Of a stretch of DNA of 64,000 bases, positions 14,601 to 26,086 are shown in pieces. The notes under the pieces are model-generated. The model searched no databases. It saw nothing but the letters and a program-made list of their open reading frames with translations, and had not been told where the DNA came from. Within the stretch, counting starts at the first letter, position 1. Each line of letters starts with the position of its first letter. Both the position numbers and the translations under genes were made by a program. The stretch comes from Aphis gossypii (taxonomy: Eukaryota; Arthropoda; Insecta; Hemiptera; Aphididae), in NCBI RefSeq assembly GCF_020184175.1, contig NC_065531.1:35423213-35487212 (forward strand). The letters run 5' to 3'.

Positions 14601-17600
14601 ATGTTATTGTAGAAGAATATATTTTTTTAAGATTCTTACTGATTGGAAGACAATATACATTTTTAATTTCATATTCCTAAACAAAATATTTATAGAAATA
14701 TTTTAAAGATCAAATTATGAATAAGAAGTTAATTAGTAATAAGTAATAATTAATAATTAATATGTATAAGACTTTAAGTAAAAATGAATGACGAGGTGGA
14801 CAAATACTTTGAACGATTATCACTATGCAGCTATATATACTATACTACATGTGTAAACATTTAAATAGATCTACATATTTAACAACCTTATACTTAAAAT
14901 ACAAAAGCTAAATTAGATTTATTTTCAAGCTCTGTAAAAATACAGCTTAATATTCAATTAAATTGTAAATAATAATAAGATAACAAATAAAATTTATTAC
15001 CTCTTTCCGTTTTTTTAAAAAATCTCTATCGATATTAGTATCTTCAATACTTTTGTTAGACGTAGCTTTATAAGTTCTTTGGAGATCATCAAGTTTTTCA
15101 TTAAGTTTTTCTAAAGTATTCTTTAAGGTCCTTGTTGGTTTTTTAGGAAGTAGTTTTATTGTTAAATGTTTTTTATCTTCACAACTTTGTACATAAAACA
15201 ATAAATTTAAAAAAATATATGATATTATTTATTATAAGATTTAAAATTTATCCTTACAGTGTAATAGTATTAGTATCCAGATCCACACAAGTTACATCTG
15301 TAGGCGGTTCATATAAATCAAAAAATCTTGAATCAACTCCAATGAGAAATGGTAATGGAGCATGTAAAACTTCAGCCAAACTAAGGGGACATAATGGAAT
15401 ATATGGACATTGCCATTTAAATGGAAATATTAGCTGAAAATTGATTATAAAAATAATTATTTTTAACATATTTTTTGTTAACAAAATGATGCTATTAATT
15501 ATAAATATTATATGATAATTTAATATTTTAGTTTAATTTATTTACTGTGGAAACCGCTTCTGCTACTGCCGTAAGAACATTTGGTCTTAAAGAATGAATG
15601 AGAAGTTTCTGTTCCGTTAAAGCACACAAAAGTAATAGAAGACAATTATCAGGTTGTAAATTCATAATCATTTGATGAAAACCAGCACCACTGAAAATAT
15701 ATAAATGAAATATTATTAATTAATTTGGATTTTATACTATTACAAATATAATAATACAATACAATACAACAAACATGTATAAAAATAACAACAAAACAAA
15801 ATGAAACCACTTAATATATATTATATATATAACTCTAATACTAAAATTAGATCACACAGGTCTATGCAAGAATTCTATTTTTTAATACATTTAATTGTAG
15901 TAAGTAGTAACTTTACTTAATCAATATAAAATGTATGCTATTAAGAGTTTCTATTATTAGGTACTCAATACTTTTTTTTCTGTAAGTAAAATAATTTTAA
16001 TAAAAAAAGTAAATCACCTTCTAGGGATAGGCAGATCTTCTGGTTGAGTTAATATAAGCTGAGTATCCATTGATAACTGTACAAGTATCTGCGGTCTTTC
16101 TGGAGAAGGAAATGGTACTTCATCTACTAAATGTGTTATATATCTTTCAATAGGTATAGGTATTTGTTCATCAAGAGAAGTTTTCAGTAAAAACATTAAG
16201 AATTTTTGAAAAGTATCAAAAAAAGGCCAATGTGATAAAACACACACACTCTTATTAGCATGTAAACTGATTCCTTTTTTTAACTCATTTGAATCTTTTA
16301 AACCTAATAATTTTTGTTGTTCAACAGAAAGTTTTCCATTGAACTTTTCATAAAAAGTAATTGCTGCACCATACACCTAATTATAACAAAATTTATTAAT
16401 ATAATATTAAAAATTGTATTAAGTGATTTTCTTAAAGATATACTATTGTATAATCTTTAAATGCATACTTTTTCAGAGGCATCGCTAACAGTTAAAACAA
16501 ATGTTGAAAATATAGGATCTGGTTGAGATGCTTCATTTGGCCATGCTTCAAGTGTGGCTCCCATTGGTAAGCAAAATAAAGCTACAGAAGGTAAAAGATG
16601 AAAGTAATCTCTATCTGTCTTAGGATATCGATCAGTAATAACTGCAAAACGAGCACATTAAATAAATTTCAAAACTTGAGGTAAATGTACATAATTATAT
16701 TAAGATTTAAAAATTAGTAAATAGAAGTAGTTTTTACCTGGTTTATAGGTGATGGACTTAGGTTTCATAACAGATTTTTTGTAACATAAGTAGACATCTG
16801 ATCCAACCATACCTTTATTGAGATTTTTGTGTATTAGACAAAATGCATGTGGTGGTGTTTCACCTCGACTGGTTATAACTACACATACATGTGAAACAGC
16901 TAAAATATTACATGGTGCAGTAGGTGATGCTCTTCGATAAGTTATAAATGTACGTGATGATGTAGAGTTATTAATATTTGCTATTTGTCCACTAACACTT
17001 GTTTTTAAGACTTTAGCATCATGTAACACCCTTTCTTTGCCATCATACATAATACTGAAAAAAATTCCACACATTTATATAGAATATAAATTTAATGATG
17101 TAAGAACTGAAAATATTATTTCTTTTTTTTATAATTTACTTAATATTTTATAATATTTATACCCAGGTCAACTGATTAATTTAAGCTAAAAAAAAAAAAT
17201 TTAATAACTTTGAGTCAGCTAGTAATTAATATATTACATTATATTCATGCGTTAATCCTCGAATCTGTAGTAAACAGAGTTTATTCAAAAAGTAAGGCAA
17301 AAAGTTATGTTTTCTAGCGAGAAATATTATTTATTGATTTATAAAATTATTAAAATATTCAAACATTCCAGATGTGTTAATTGACATTTAATTTTAATTC
17401 AAATACATGGCTAAAAAGTAATATCAAATTTCATTAGGTTGAAGTAATTAACCTCCTCTTATACGTATTGTTCATTTAGTATAATAAGGGTAGTTGGAGA
17501 GCTAGTATAAATCAATAAAGATAGTAAAATGTTTTTAATGATTCAACTTATACTAAAAGTATAAGAAAACAAAAATAATAACCAATTTAGTATATATATT

Positions 17601-18038
17601 TTATAAAACAAATTATAAGTTATAATTTAAAGTGGGTAATAATGATGATGATAATTTCAAAAAATATATTTTTATTTTTAATTACCCAATATCAACAATA
17701 GGAGGTTTATGACGTCCACGCTGGTAACATAAAAATACTTCTGGACTTCTAAGACTTCCATGGTTTAAATCTGCTACTAGGCCTAAAATTGAAACGATTT
17801 TAGGTAAATTCAATTAATTAAGCTATTAATTATACTTACCAGTAGGAGTTGTCTCTATAAGTGTAAAACCAGGGGGTACCTTTTCACCAAGTGAAGGAAA
17901 TACTACAGCTAAATCAGTAATTGGCGGTAAATCAGAACATAAACTTTGCTTTAAATGGGTAGAGTTAGTATCATCTTGAGATTGTTCATTAGTTGCTCCA
18001 ACTACTACAAAATAATCAACTACCCTTCGTTCTTCCAT
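2650..18038 (-). CDS. Crag: DENND4/Crag-type Rab guanine nucleotide exchange factor, 28 coding exons
   Basis: Exons on the minus strand, 5' to 3': 17840-18038, 17686-17782, 16738-17054, 16469-16641, 16018-16376, 15546-15690, 15258-15433, 15001-15184, 10885-11026, 10575-10720, 10388-10513, 10112-10317, 9663-9789, 8751-8947, 8150-8289, 7800-7919, 7197-7308, 6672-6773, 6069-6554, 5500-5589, 5062-5211, 4693-4886, 4384-4579, 4173-4315, 3878-4038, 3543-3814, 2952-3127, 2650-2798. They sum to 5085 bases, 1694 residues, in one frame. The protein opens MEERRVVDYFVVVG. It has a MABP-like domain (about 40-200, with FITYRRASPTAP and YLCYKKS), then u/c/dDENN modules (about 205-650; IFPFKWQCPYIPLCPLSLAE, VDSRFFDLYEPP). 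A PPR-like helix pair lies near 800-850 (MMQLCGIYNQP). A serine-rich linker follows, then a cysteine cluster (CSKCHNC...CRLC, near 1360-1400) and a conserved C-terminus (FADEHPIIYWNLVWVFERIA). Family members are GEFs for Rab10 and related Rabs on secretory membranes. A TTTAG just upstream of the start (18051) suggests a non-coding first exon. Intron 16 has a GC donor. Intron 8 is 4 kb and full of repeats. Confidence 0.93.
8337..8658 (-). mobile_element. tRNA-derived SINE in DENND4 intron 14, with target duplication
   Basis: The body (8348-8647) is a GC-rich island in AT-rich DNA. Read on the minus strand it starts GGGGACGAGGTGACC and has an A-box-like GTGACCGTGCGGTCTAAGG. A B-box-like GATTCGATTCGCG follows about 40 bases later, the layout of an RNA polymerase III promoter. 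It ends in an A-run (plus-strand T-run at 8348-8360). Perfect 11-bp copies of TTATTGAAATT flank it (8337-8347 and 8648-8658), the mark of LINE-mediated insertion. It makes up most of the 461-bp intron. Short open frames in it are by-products of its GC content. Confidence 0.87.
11917..12504 (+). mobile_element. Helitron-like non-autonomous repeat, copy A
   Basis: It contains GAAGCTATGAGTATGAAATTT, then TTGTGATGTAGATACCCACTA. Paired C-run/G-run phrases such as AACCCCCACAGGGATTAAAA recur, and it ends GGGATCAGCTAA followed by T. The order of motifs is shared with copy B at 43751-45005. Termination in CTRR followed by T without a target duplication is the Helitron pattern. The 5' boundary is set by homology to copy B and is approximate. 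It carries no coding capacity. Confidence 0.55.
12754..12996. mobile_element. Foldback MITE of the GTGATTCTTTTA family
   Basis: The left end (CTCAGTGATTCTTTTATAGC ... TTTCAAAATCTATAAACG) and the reverse complement of the right end (CAGAGCAATTTTTTTATC ... TTTTAAAATCTATTAATG) align over about 60 bases. Related termini occur at 14231-14243, 46575 and 48673. The target duplication is not clear and there is no coding capacity. Confidence 0.55.
13451..13622. mobile_element. hAT-like MITE in DENND4 intron 8
   Basis: The left end TAGTGTTTCCCAACC pairs with the right end GGTTGGAAACCACTG as imperfect terminal inverted repeats. The flanks TCTTAGAT (13443-13450) and TCTTAAAT (13623-13630) are an 8-bp target duplication with one mismatch. 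G-rich runs (GAGGGGGGCAAC, GAGGGGGCGTGAG) lie inside each end. Confidence 0.75.
14020..14243. mobile_element. Partial foldback MITE of the GTGATTCTTTTA family
   Basis: The right terminus, read in reverse complement, is ACAGGGTGATTCTTTTAAC followed by a segment ending AAAACTATTAATG. This matches the terminus and subterminal part of the element at 12754-12996. I could not find a matching left terminus, so the left boundary is a guess. Confidence 0.4.
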
Positions 18039-19132
18039 TATTAATGAATTCTAAACAATAAAATTGTAGTTATTTATTTTAAATAATATAATAAAATGTA
18101 TACCTACAATAAAATATTACACAAAAATTATGAAAAACAAAACCCAAGACAGCCTTGGATGATCCAAGGTGATTTTGCAATACAAAATATTTAGTTACCT
18201 ACTGTATAGATGATTTTATGTTAGATGTAAAATATAATATATATGTACAATATTATATGTCAATATTAATTATTTAATAGTTCGAATCGTAATATAGAAC
18301 ACGGTCCATGAGCAACTGCAGCCATTGCGGTGCAATTGATATTAATTTAAAAACATTAACAAATTATTAACTTTCCTTGCAATAGTAAACAGAAGTACAG
18401 AACCCAGACATACTGGAGTGGAGAATAACACTATAATATAGGTATAATTGTACAGACTAAACGAAAATAATAATATTACACCATAGTCCATAGAATAGAT
18501 AACTACACGAACTTATTGTTCATTAACAATTCAATTGATAAATTTATTGGTTTTAACTTCAGTAGCAAGGTTTATGATAACAAAAATGATAGACACGGAA
18601 TGTGTAAATAAACATAATATATACATAATACATAGGTACGGGAAGGTACATAGGTGTTAACCACTGTAGTTGGTCATAGAAGGATATTATTATTTTGTTT
18701 ATTTCTTATCAAGGTTTGTTTATTTACCGATTTAGTAAATAAAAATAATAATGCAATAATTGTAATACGTATTACGATAAAAAATTCTACAGGTTGTAAA
18801 TTAAGTTAAACTAACCGCCTATTTCAATTTTCAATCAGTGGCACCGAATTCACTTATTTTGTGAAGCGAAATAAAAAATTATTCAATCATCTAGTATGAT
18901 ATAAAAATACTTACAATTTTTGTTTTTTAAGATTATTTTATTTGAACTTACTTAGATTATAAAATTTAAAAAATGTTATTATCATACGATATTATAAACG
19001 CAGGATAATAGTAAACCCATTTAAGAAGTGAAGCGAACGCTTCACACGACTTATAAGTTCGGTGCCACTGATTTTTTTAATAATTTGACTTGATGCTGAT
19101 GTTATGTTGTGTTATTAACAACAACAAATACA
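18039..19132. promoter_or_regulatory. Divergent promoter region of DENND4 and DUSP12
   Basis: The two genes are head to head with 1.1 kb between their start codons, so both promoters and 5' UTRs must lie here. A likely acceptor (TTTATTGTTTAG) sits 13 bases before the DENND4 ATG, implying an upstream non-coding exon. A MITE fills 18836-19070. I see no convincing TATA box close to either start, which fits housekeeping genes. Confidence 0.5.
18836..19070. mobile_element. MITE with CAGTGGCACCGAA termini upstream of DUSP12
   Basis: The left end CAGTGGCACCGAATT and the right end TTCGGTGCCACTG are perfect inverted repeats over 13 bases, extended by AAT outside. GTGAAGCG (left) and CGCTTCAC (right) pair further in, and the right arm itself holds a small hairpin (GTGAAGCGAACGCTTCAC). 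The 235-bp size and lack of coding potential fit a MITE. The flanks share only AT, so the superfamily is uncertain. Confidence 0.75.
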
Positions 19133-22100
19133 ATGTCAAATTTGTGTAGAGATGATTTTGATTCGGGTCCTAAACATGTATTTTCTATTGAAGATGGCCT
19201 GTGGCTAGGTAATAACAAATTTATTCGTCACATAAAATCAAACTTAGAAAGTGATAGATATTTCATGTATTCTTTCTATTTCTTTCAATTTTTATCTATA
19301 ATAATTGATTTTAAAATAAACTGGTTAACATATAATAATATTTGATCCAGGAAACTTAACAGCAGCCATTGATTTAACATTTTTACGAAGCAATGGAATA
19401 AACTATATATTAACTGTGGATTCTTGTCCATTGCCAGAAATTATATTAGATTTGAGAGACATTAATGTTAAATACATACAAGGTAAATACATTTTCAAAA
19501 TAAATTTATTAATTTGAATTGTTTTTAACTATAGTAACATATTTCCTATACATGTAATTTTCATATTCAAATAGTAGTTATACCATATTCCTACTTTTGA
19601 CTAGGTTAAATAATATAGACTATTCATTATGTATATGTATAATTTAGTTGATATTCTACAGTTTTAAATCTAATTATTTAAGTTACATTTATTTATAGTT
19701 ACCGATATGGATGGAGAAGATCTTTTAAGCCATTTTGATAGCGCATATGAGTTCATAAAAAAAGGCCAAGAAAAAGGCTCAGTTCTTGTGCATTGGTTAG
19801 TATAAACTAAAGTATTTAAACTATTAATTAGTATAGATTAACATATTCCAACTTATGAACATTTAAACATAGAATAAATAATTTTAAAATAAATATTTAT
19901 TGTTTCCAACAGTAAATTAAATTCCCATGTTTATATCAATAAGTTTTCTTTAAAATCTATTCAAATTTTAAAATTATATTAAAAAAATAAAAATTGTCTT
20001 ATTGCACTTTTAGCTACTACGGAATATCCAGAAGTGCATCAATTATTACAGCTTATATTATGAAGAAGTATAAAATTAGTTTTGATGATGCTTTTGAAAG
20101 GTATGTAGATAATTATTTATAAGACAATGACACATTATAATATGTTAATACAAACAATATGATATTATGTATAAAAGTAAGAGTGTAGATTATGGGTTTC
20201 TGGGATAACATTAAAATTGAAAGATTATTATTTATAACTATTATTATACTCATGTAATTACATAATTTTTGATATTAATACTCTACTAAGTATTCTTAAA
20301 ACTGTAAATCAGCTAAATACCTACTAAAAATTATAAAGTTGAATGAGTTCTCTATATTAAAATATATTATCTGTTGATATTTTATAGTTTAAAAGCTTAA
20401 AGTATCATATTTTTATTTTACTTTTTCAATAATTAATACATATTTAATGACATGCTTTAAATAACTGTCTTTATTAACCAGATCAATTCAATAAAATTTA
20501 TTTAGCGTAGATCATTGTTAGGTTAGGTTAGGTACATATATTTCTTTTATTATTTAAAAACTTATTTTGTACTTAAGATTATAACTTATTTAGTGTTTAA
20601 TTTTGTATAACCAAATTTAATGTTGTTTGTGTTTATACATTATCAATTATCCAGTGATTATTATTAATATTCGTATTTTATGGTAGGCAAATTTCAAATA
20701 CTATTATATTTTATTATTAATTAATTAATCTTACATTGCTATATCTTCATAAGTTTATCTTATGTATGAGGACATTAAACTGGACAGCGATCATAATTTC
20801 AGACAATGATTTAATTAACTCATAAATGATCTCAGTTCTTAATTTTTTTTCATTTATTTCATTGCAAAATAATTTATGCATACAATACAGTGTTGTTTAA
20901 AGAAATATTAAAAACTATTGATTTATTAATATTTTGTTATAGAGTTAAAGTTAAAAATACAGCTGCATTACCAAATAATGGTTTTCAAGCCCAACTTAAT
21001 TTGTATGAAACTTTAGGATGGAAAATTGACAAAAACAATATGCAATTTAAACTGTTCAGACTGAAAATAGCTGCTAGAAAAGTAAAAAAAGGTTTGCAAT
21101 TTTATTAATTAATATAGCTAAATGCATTTTAAAATATCTATAATATTATAAGTGTTTTAAAGTACTAACTACTTATAGTTATGAAAATATTAGGTATATA
21201 TTTATATCACCTAATATTGTTAATAATTTTTTATTCAAAACCAACTTATATAAAGTAGTATTAATAATTTAGTTGTTGCATGGATAAATAAGCAATACCA
21301 AAGTTTAATCTAAACTCTAATTATATTATTTTAAAATATCATTGTCAGAGGCGTCATTTCAGGATTTTTTATTGAGTACCTATAAAACATTTACTAATAA
21401 TGCTCTTGGTAAGGGTGAGTTGGTAAGATATTAAATATGTAAGACAGAATATAGAAAAGTGGAACAGAATAGCTACTATTAGAGGAACGTTAAAGGGAAT
21501 AGAGTTTAGAAGAGAAGAAGAACAAATGTGGCCGTTAGTTAATGTAATTATAAAAGTTATATCTGATAATTTACAATGTAATAATAAGGTTTGCATATTC
21601 AGTTTTGATCTAATTAATAGTTGCGGTTAATAATATGTATTATTTGAGTTAAAATGATTTACATTTTAAAAAGCAGTTTATATGCACATTTTCCATGCTA
21701 TTATTATGTGATTTAGTTTATGGACTCCAAATGACTGAACCATATTCTAAAATTGATCTATCTAATGCATTTTAAACTAATAGGAATGAATGTGCTGAAT
21801 GTGGATTTTTACAATCAAAGGAATGACGTTTTACAAAACCTAATATTTTTAGAGCTATACTAATAATATTTTGTGTATTTTGACAAAAGTTTAATTTAAA
21901 TGAAAACATTATACCATGATCTTTAACGTGAAAAACTGATTCAAATAAATTGTATTTATAGAATTAACAAATTTTATTATACTTATTACTAATAATACAC
22001 TTTGAAATTTCAAAATGTTCATAACTTACTTCAAATTAAATTATCAAAATGAACCTGTGTGTGGCCCTATAATAATACTCTTACAGTCTTACCTTTATTT

Positions 22101-23374
22101 TTGATATATATTATATATCAATAAGTTGATTCCTCTAGTATTAAAAATAATAGAATTAAAAGGATTATTCTGAAATATAAAATTAGGTATGTTAGTGTAA
22201 ATACGATGAATACAACACATGTGGGTATGGTATATTTTTAAGAGGTTTATATTTTTGTACATTAATTTACATTTATAATATTCCAAATCCTTAATACCAT
22301 ACTCATCTTTAACAAAATAATCATTCCAAGTAACATTTTTTCTATTAAATTTGAATTATAAAAGTATCAGTATTAATTACAATAAAATTGTAAAACTTTT
22401 CTTATACACAAGCAAGTGCAGATGTATTTAAATTGTAAGTTTATTTGGAAAATTTGAACTTTATTATTGAAATATAAAATAAATAAAGTAACTCACAAAC
22501 TCTTAAAACATTCTTAGTAGATTAATGCTATACACCTGAATACAGAATAAGTGTCAGTTTGGATTGTCCACAGTACTAAAATTCTTTATGCCACTATATA
22601 AAGTAGGTGTATAATGCAAAAATATTATTAATATTATATTATCTACTCACACACATAATTTTTATCTTACTTACATGTATTAAAAAAAAAAGAATAACAA
22701 TTTTATACAGCGCAACCAAAATTAATTTAAATTTACACCTAACCTTACCTAACTTCTATCATGAAGTTTAATATCATAACATTTTTCTCTAATACCTATA
22801 TTAAGTTATACACAAAACAAATATTAATTCATTCATTGCTTCACTTAGAATCTAAAATAACAAATTTATAATTTTGTTCTAGTTAAAATTTTGCCTCAAG
22901 ACTGTATTGACGTAATTAAGGGTGATCCGTCTTTAATATGTGCTAGACCAGATCCAAAAGTTTATCGATGTCGTAAATGCCGGTATTATTTTCATTATAA
23001 TTTTAATTGTACCACAATAACCTATGTACATTATTATTACCTATTTTAGAAGGATTTTAGCTTTACAATCAAATGTATTACCACATTATATCAATGAAAA
23101 ATTGTCATGGAAAGATTCAAAATTGTCTTCAGATTATTCAGGCTTTCAACTATGTTCCGACACTATCTTTGTTGAACCAATGACTTGGATGTCAGTAAGC
23201 CAATCTGAAAGTGGAAAGATTAACTGTCCAAAATGTCAATCTAAACTTGGCTCATATAGTTGGACAATGGGATGTCAATGTCAATGTGGTGCCAAAGTAT
23301 CTCCAGCATTTTATTTTGTGCCATCTAAAATAGATTACAGTGGATTTTTGCAAAATGTTCAAGCTACAGTTTAA
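19133..23374 (+). CDS. DUSP12: Dual-specificity phosphatase 12 (Yvh1-type) with C-terminal zinc-binding domain
   Basis: Seven exons: 19133-19208, 19351-19482, 19699-19795, 20014-20100, 20943-21091, 22883-22982, 23050-23374; 966 bases, 321 residues (human protein about 340). The phosphatase domain starts SIEDGLWLGN. The P-loop HCYYGISRSAS has catalytic Cys102 and Arg108, and VTDMDGEDL supplies the expected upstream aspartates. The tail carries the zinc ligands of the family: CRKC (210-213), C249, CPKC (273-276), then GCQCQCG (289-293) and SPAF. DUSP12/Yvh1 proteins dephosphorylate Ser/Thr/Tyr substrates. The zinc domain acts in late 60S ribosome maturation, where yeast Yvh1 displaces Mrt4. I chose the ATG at 19133; an in-frame GTG lies 24 bases upstream, but ATG is the rule. 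Intron 3 splits the catalytic cysteine codon. The 1.8-kb intron 5 holds a decayed retrotransposon fragment. Confidence 0.92.
20518..20532 (+). repeat. Three-unit interstitial TTAGG repeat
   Basis: Three perfect tandem copies of TTAGG, the canonical insect telomere unit, lie in DUSP12 intron 4. The tract is too short to be a telomere. A second, two-unit tract occurs at 46812-46821. Confidence 0.6.
21369..21940 (-). pseudogene. Decayed non-LTR retrotransposon reverse transcriptase fragment (jockey-like)
   Basis: On the minus strand, 21700-21935 reads VKDHGIMFSFKLNF, then IALKILGFVKRHSFDCKN and RSILEYGSVIWSP, with in-frame stops. These are the typical C-terminal reverse transcriptase blocks (VKDLGV, LGFIKR, LVRSILEYG-like) of jockey-clade elements. 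The shorter frame at 21369-21596 (LLNSIPFNVP) fits the last part of the same reading frame. It lies in DUSP12 intron 5, opposite to the gene. It is inactive. Confidence 0.7.
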
Positions 23375-23402
23375 AAGTCTATTATCTTAACAATAATATT
23401 CT

Positions 23403-23408
23403 AATAAA
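23403..23408 (+). terminator. AATAAA polyadenylation signal of DUSP12
   Basis: An AATAAA begins 29 bases after the DUSP12 stop. A second AATAAA lies near 23489 and could give a longer tail. Confidence 0.5.
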
Positions 23409-24560
23409 TGTCAGGTATTATTTCCTTATTAATAGATATTAAAGTAATAAGGTTATATTATTATTGATAGTTAAGACAATGAACCCAATAAATACATAAC
23501 CAAAGACTCTTTTATCGGTAAAAATCCAAAATTAGGTTATTAGTATAATCTTTAAAGTACTTCCCGCATTTAAACCTTTTGAGTATTTAAAATTTTATAA
23601 TGTTATACCAATTAATAATTATTTCTTTATTATAAATACTATGTTTAAAGACATATTATATTAGTTAAAATAGTTTAGACTAGTTAGATTTTATCTAAGT
23701 CTGTATGAAATACTGCCAACAAATTTAAACTGTTATTTTAATTAACCTCCAAGTGGCCATGCTACATAAACACCACAACTTTTGATTAAACTAAGTATTT
23801 TAGTTCAAGTAATTAGCCGAATAAGTCCCACTGTAATTCATATTATAGATATCTATAAGTTACTTACAATACCTATCAATTTAAATATAATAACTAAGTC
23901 AAGAATTATATTTGTAATACCATTATAAATTATAATTAATAAAATGTTTTGATGAATTTATGTATTTAACATATCTTTATATATTTTCCAATTTTTCATA
24001 ATGTGTAATGAAAAATGTATTAGTAATTAGTAATTACCTACTTCAATTGAAAACAACATTGGAAATAACATACTTAAATTGTGATGAAAACAATGAGGAC
24101 ATGAGGTACAACCTTAAACAGGATTGTAAAAGGTACCACTCCATAGAGGTTAAATTTTAATTTATTAAATGATAAATTTATAAATAATTAATTTATAAAT
24201 TTATATTGATGTAGCTATGTGGAAACACTTTCAACTTTTATAATAATTTTTTATTATGACTTAAGATATATTATGATTTCAATGGAAATAGGTATTAAAT
24301 ATAAATATTTTATAATACTACATTTTTGTATGGAATGAAATTATTAAATCATATGAATATATGATTAATAATTGATACAATTATTTAAATTTTTTTTTTA
24401 AAAACATTAAATTAATGATAACATTTTTAATAACAATGATGTTTTGTTTTAGCAACTAATTTTTCTAATTTTATTTATATTATTGGGTTATTTCAAAACT
24501 TCTCAGAAAAAAAATTTATTTAATTAATTTTTTTATCATGTTTTTATGTTTTTACATTAA
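23409..24560. other. Intergenic AT-rich DNA, nothing recognised
   Basis: Sequence between DUSP12 and a MITE. No open frame with conserved residues and no clear repeat termini were seen. Confidence 0.5.
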
Positions 24561-24860
24561 AGCGGTTCTTAAACAGTGGTACGCAAAAGACTTCATGATG
24601 GTACATGGGAGGTCGCATGATAGTAGAACGAAAAATGAAAAATAAATATTTGATTCCGATCTCATTGAAATTTTTTACTAAATTCATATTTTATTTTAAA
24701 AAACTATTATATTGCAGTATTTTACTGCCTCATTATTTAAAATAAATGTATATAACTGTTAAACTGTGCAATATGGATCGTTCTATTTTTAGTCATGAGT
24801 GGTATGTGACTGATTAATAATACACATAAGTGGTATGCAAAAAAAAGTTTGAGAACCATT
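24561..24860. mobile_element. hAT-like MITE with GGTTCT(T/C)AAAC termini
   Basis: The left end AGCGGTTCTTAAACAGTGG and the right end GTTTGAGAACCATT are imperfect inverted repeats. GTGGTACGCAAAA near the left and the related GTGGTATGCAAAAAA near the right extend the terminal region. The style resembles hAT elements, but I found no 8-bp target duplication, so the exact ends are uncertain. Confidence 0.55.
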
Positions 24861-25180
24861 AGTATAGTTCATTAAAAACCAAAAATGATAAGGAAACTGA
24901 AAAAATTAATACTGGGACTTGAAACTAAAAAAAAATACTGATAATCAAAATAAATACCTATCTATGTTATTTAATAAATTAGACTACCATTTATATAAAT
25001 TAATACATATTAATTACTATTTTAGTTAAAAACTTTTTTTCCAATTTAAACCTTTTTTGTAATTTTTCATTTAATTGAATAAATTTCTATACTATATAAA
25101 TATAAAATACATTAGCCTAAATATTATTAATGTATAAGATTATTTAGATAAGTAACTTATTAAAATATAAAAAATTATTT

Positions 25181-25560
25181 AAAATCATTAATTATAGGGG
25201 CCTGAGTGGCGCAGTGGTCATACAGTTGATTGTGACTCTCAGTCGTTAGTTCAATTCATAGCGAAGTGTAAAAAAAAGGTGTGGTTCTTGCAACCACAAA
25301 TTTCCCGTGCTGTTGTCCGATTGCGCCATTTGGTTTCCAATTAATTCCCACTCCACTGGGGGTGAAGACCGCATACATCCTGTTTTAAAGAGGCGGGAGA
25401 GAATCATGAGTATATAATATATATATAATATGTACATTGTACATACAAAAATAGATCACATTATCTCCCTACTACCCACTTGTGATAAGCATTAAGCATT
25501 GACAAAGACTTGGAGATCGTTTCAATGAACAATATAAAAAATAAAATAAAATCATTAATT
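25181..25560 (+). mobile_element. tRNA-derived SINE with 13-bp target duplication
   Basis: The body (25194-25547) starts AGGGGCCTGAGTGGCGCAG. It has an A-box (TGGCGCAGTGG) and, about 40 bases later, a B-box (GTTCAATTC). The 3' end is A-rich (AATATAAAAAATAAAATAA). Perfect 13-bp copies of AAAATCATTAATT flank it (25181-25193 and 25548-25560). The tRNA-like head and body differ from the SINE in DENND4 intron 14, so this is a second family. No protein is encoded. Confidence 0.87.
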
Positions 25561-26086
25561 CATTTATTCAAAATAATGGTTCAATTACTATTTATTGTTA
25601 TAAAAATATTATTTTTAATACTTAATCAAAATGCATCACTTCTTTACATATTATATACATGTGAATTTTTAAAATTAAATTATTAATTAAAATAATCAAT
25701 TTTTCAAAGGGTTGACAATAAAACTTAGTTCATAAAGATAAATTAAAATAAAACATTTACTAAGATTTAACATTGTTTTTCTCTATACTATGGGAAAAGA
25801 CTAAGAAATTTAAATGGATAATGTGAAGGATTAACAATTTTCCTAGTTGAATATTTTTTTAATTAATAAATAGGGATACTTGAAACTACTAATTTTAAAT
25901 CTACCTAAAAAAAATATTTGGTGAATAAAAACTTTTGCTTTGTACAAATTCTTAATGAATTATAATATAATATAACATTTAAATAAATACAATATTAATT
26001 AATTTCTATTTATATTATAATATAAATTAACATAAACAATGTTATTATATGAATGTTAGTTCTTATAATATTTATAAACATAAACT

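Larger units (their letters stand above)
11027..15000. other. DENND4 intron 8, repeat-filled 4-kb intron
   Basis: The largest intron of the gene separates the exon ending KKRKE from the exon starting HELELEIQEAF. It contains a Helitron-like repeat (11917-12504), a foldback MITE (12754-12996), a hAT-like MITE (13451-13622), part of a second foldback MITE (about 14020-14243), and otherwise AT-rich DNA with T-runs. No exon of DENND4 is missing at this junction, judged by continuity with the family. Confidence 0.7.

Noticed and set aside
25194..25270. Functional tRNA gene
   Set aside because: A- and B-box-like words are present, but the sequence does not fold into a convincing cloverleaf, and the A-tail and target duplication show it is a SINE.
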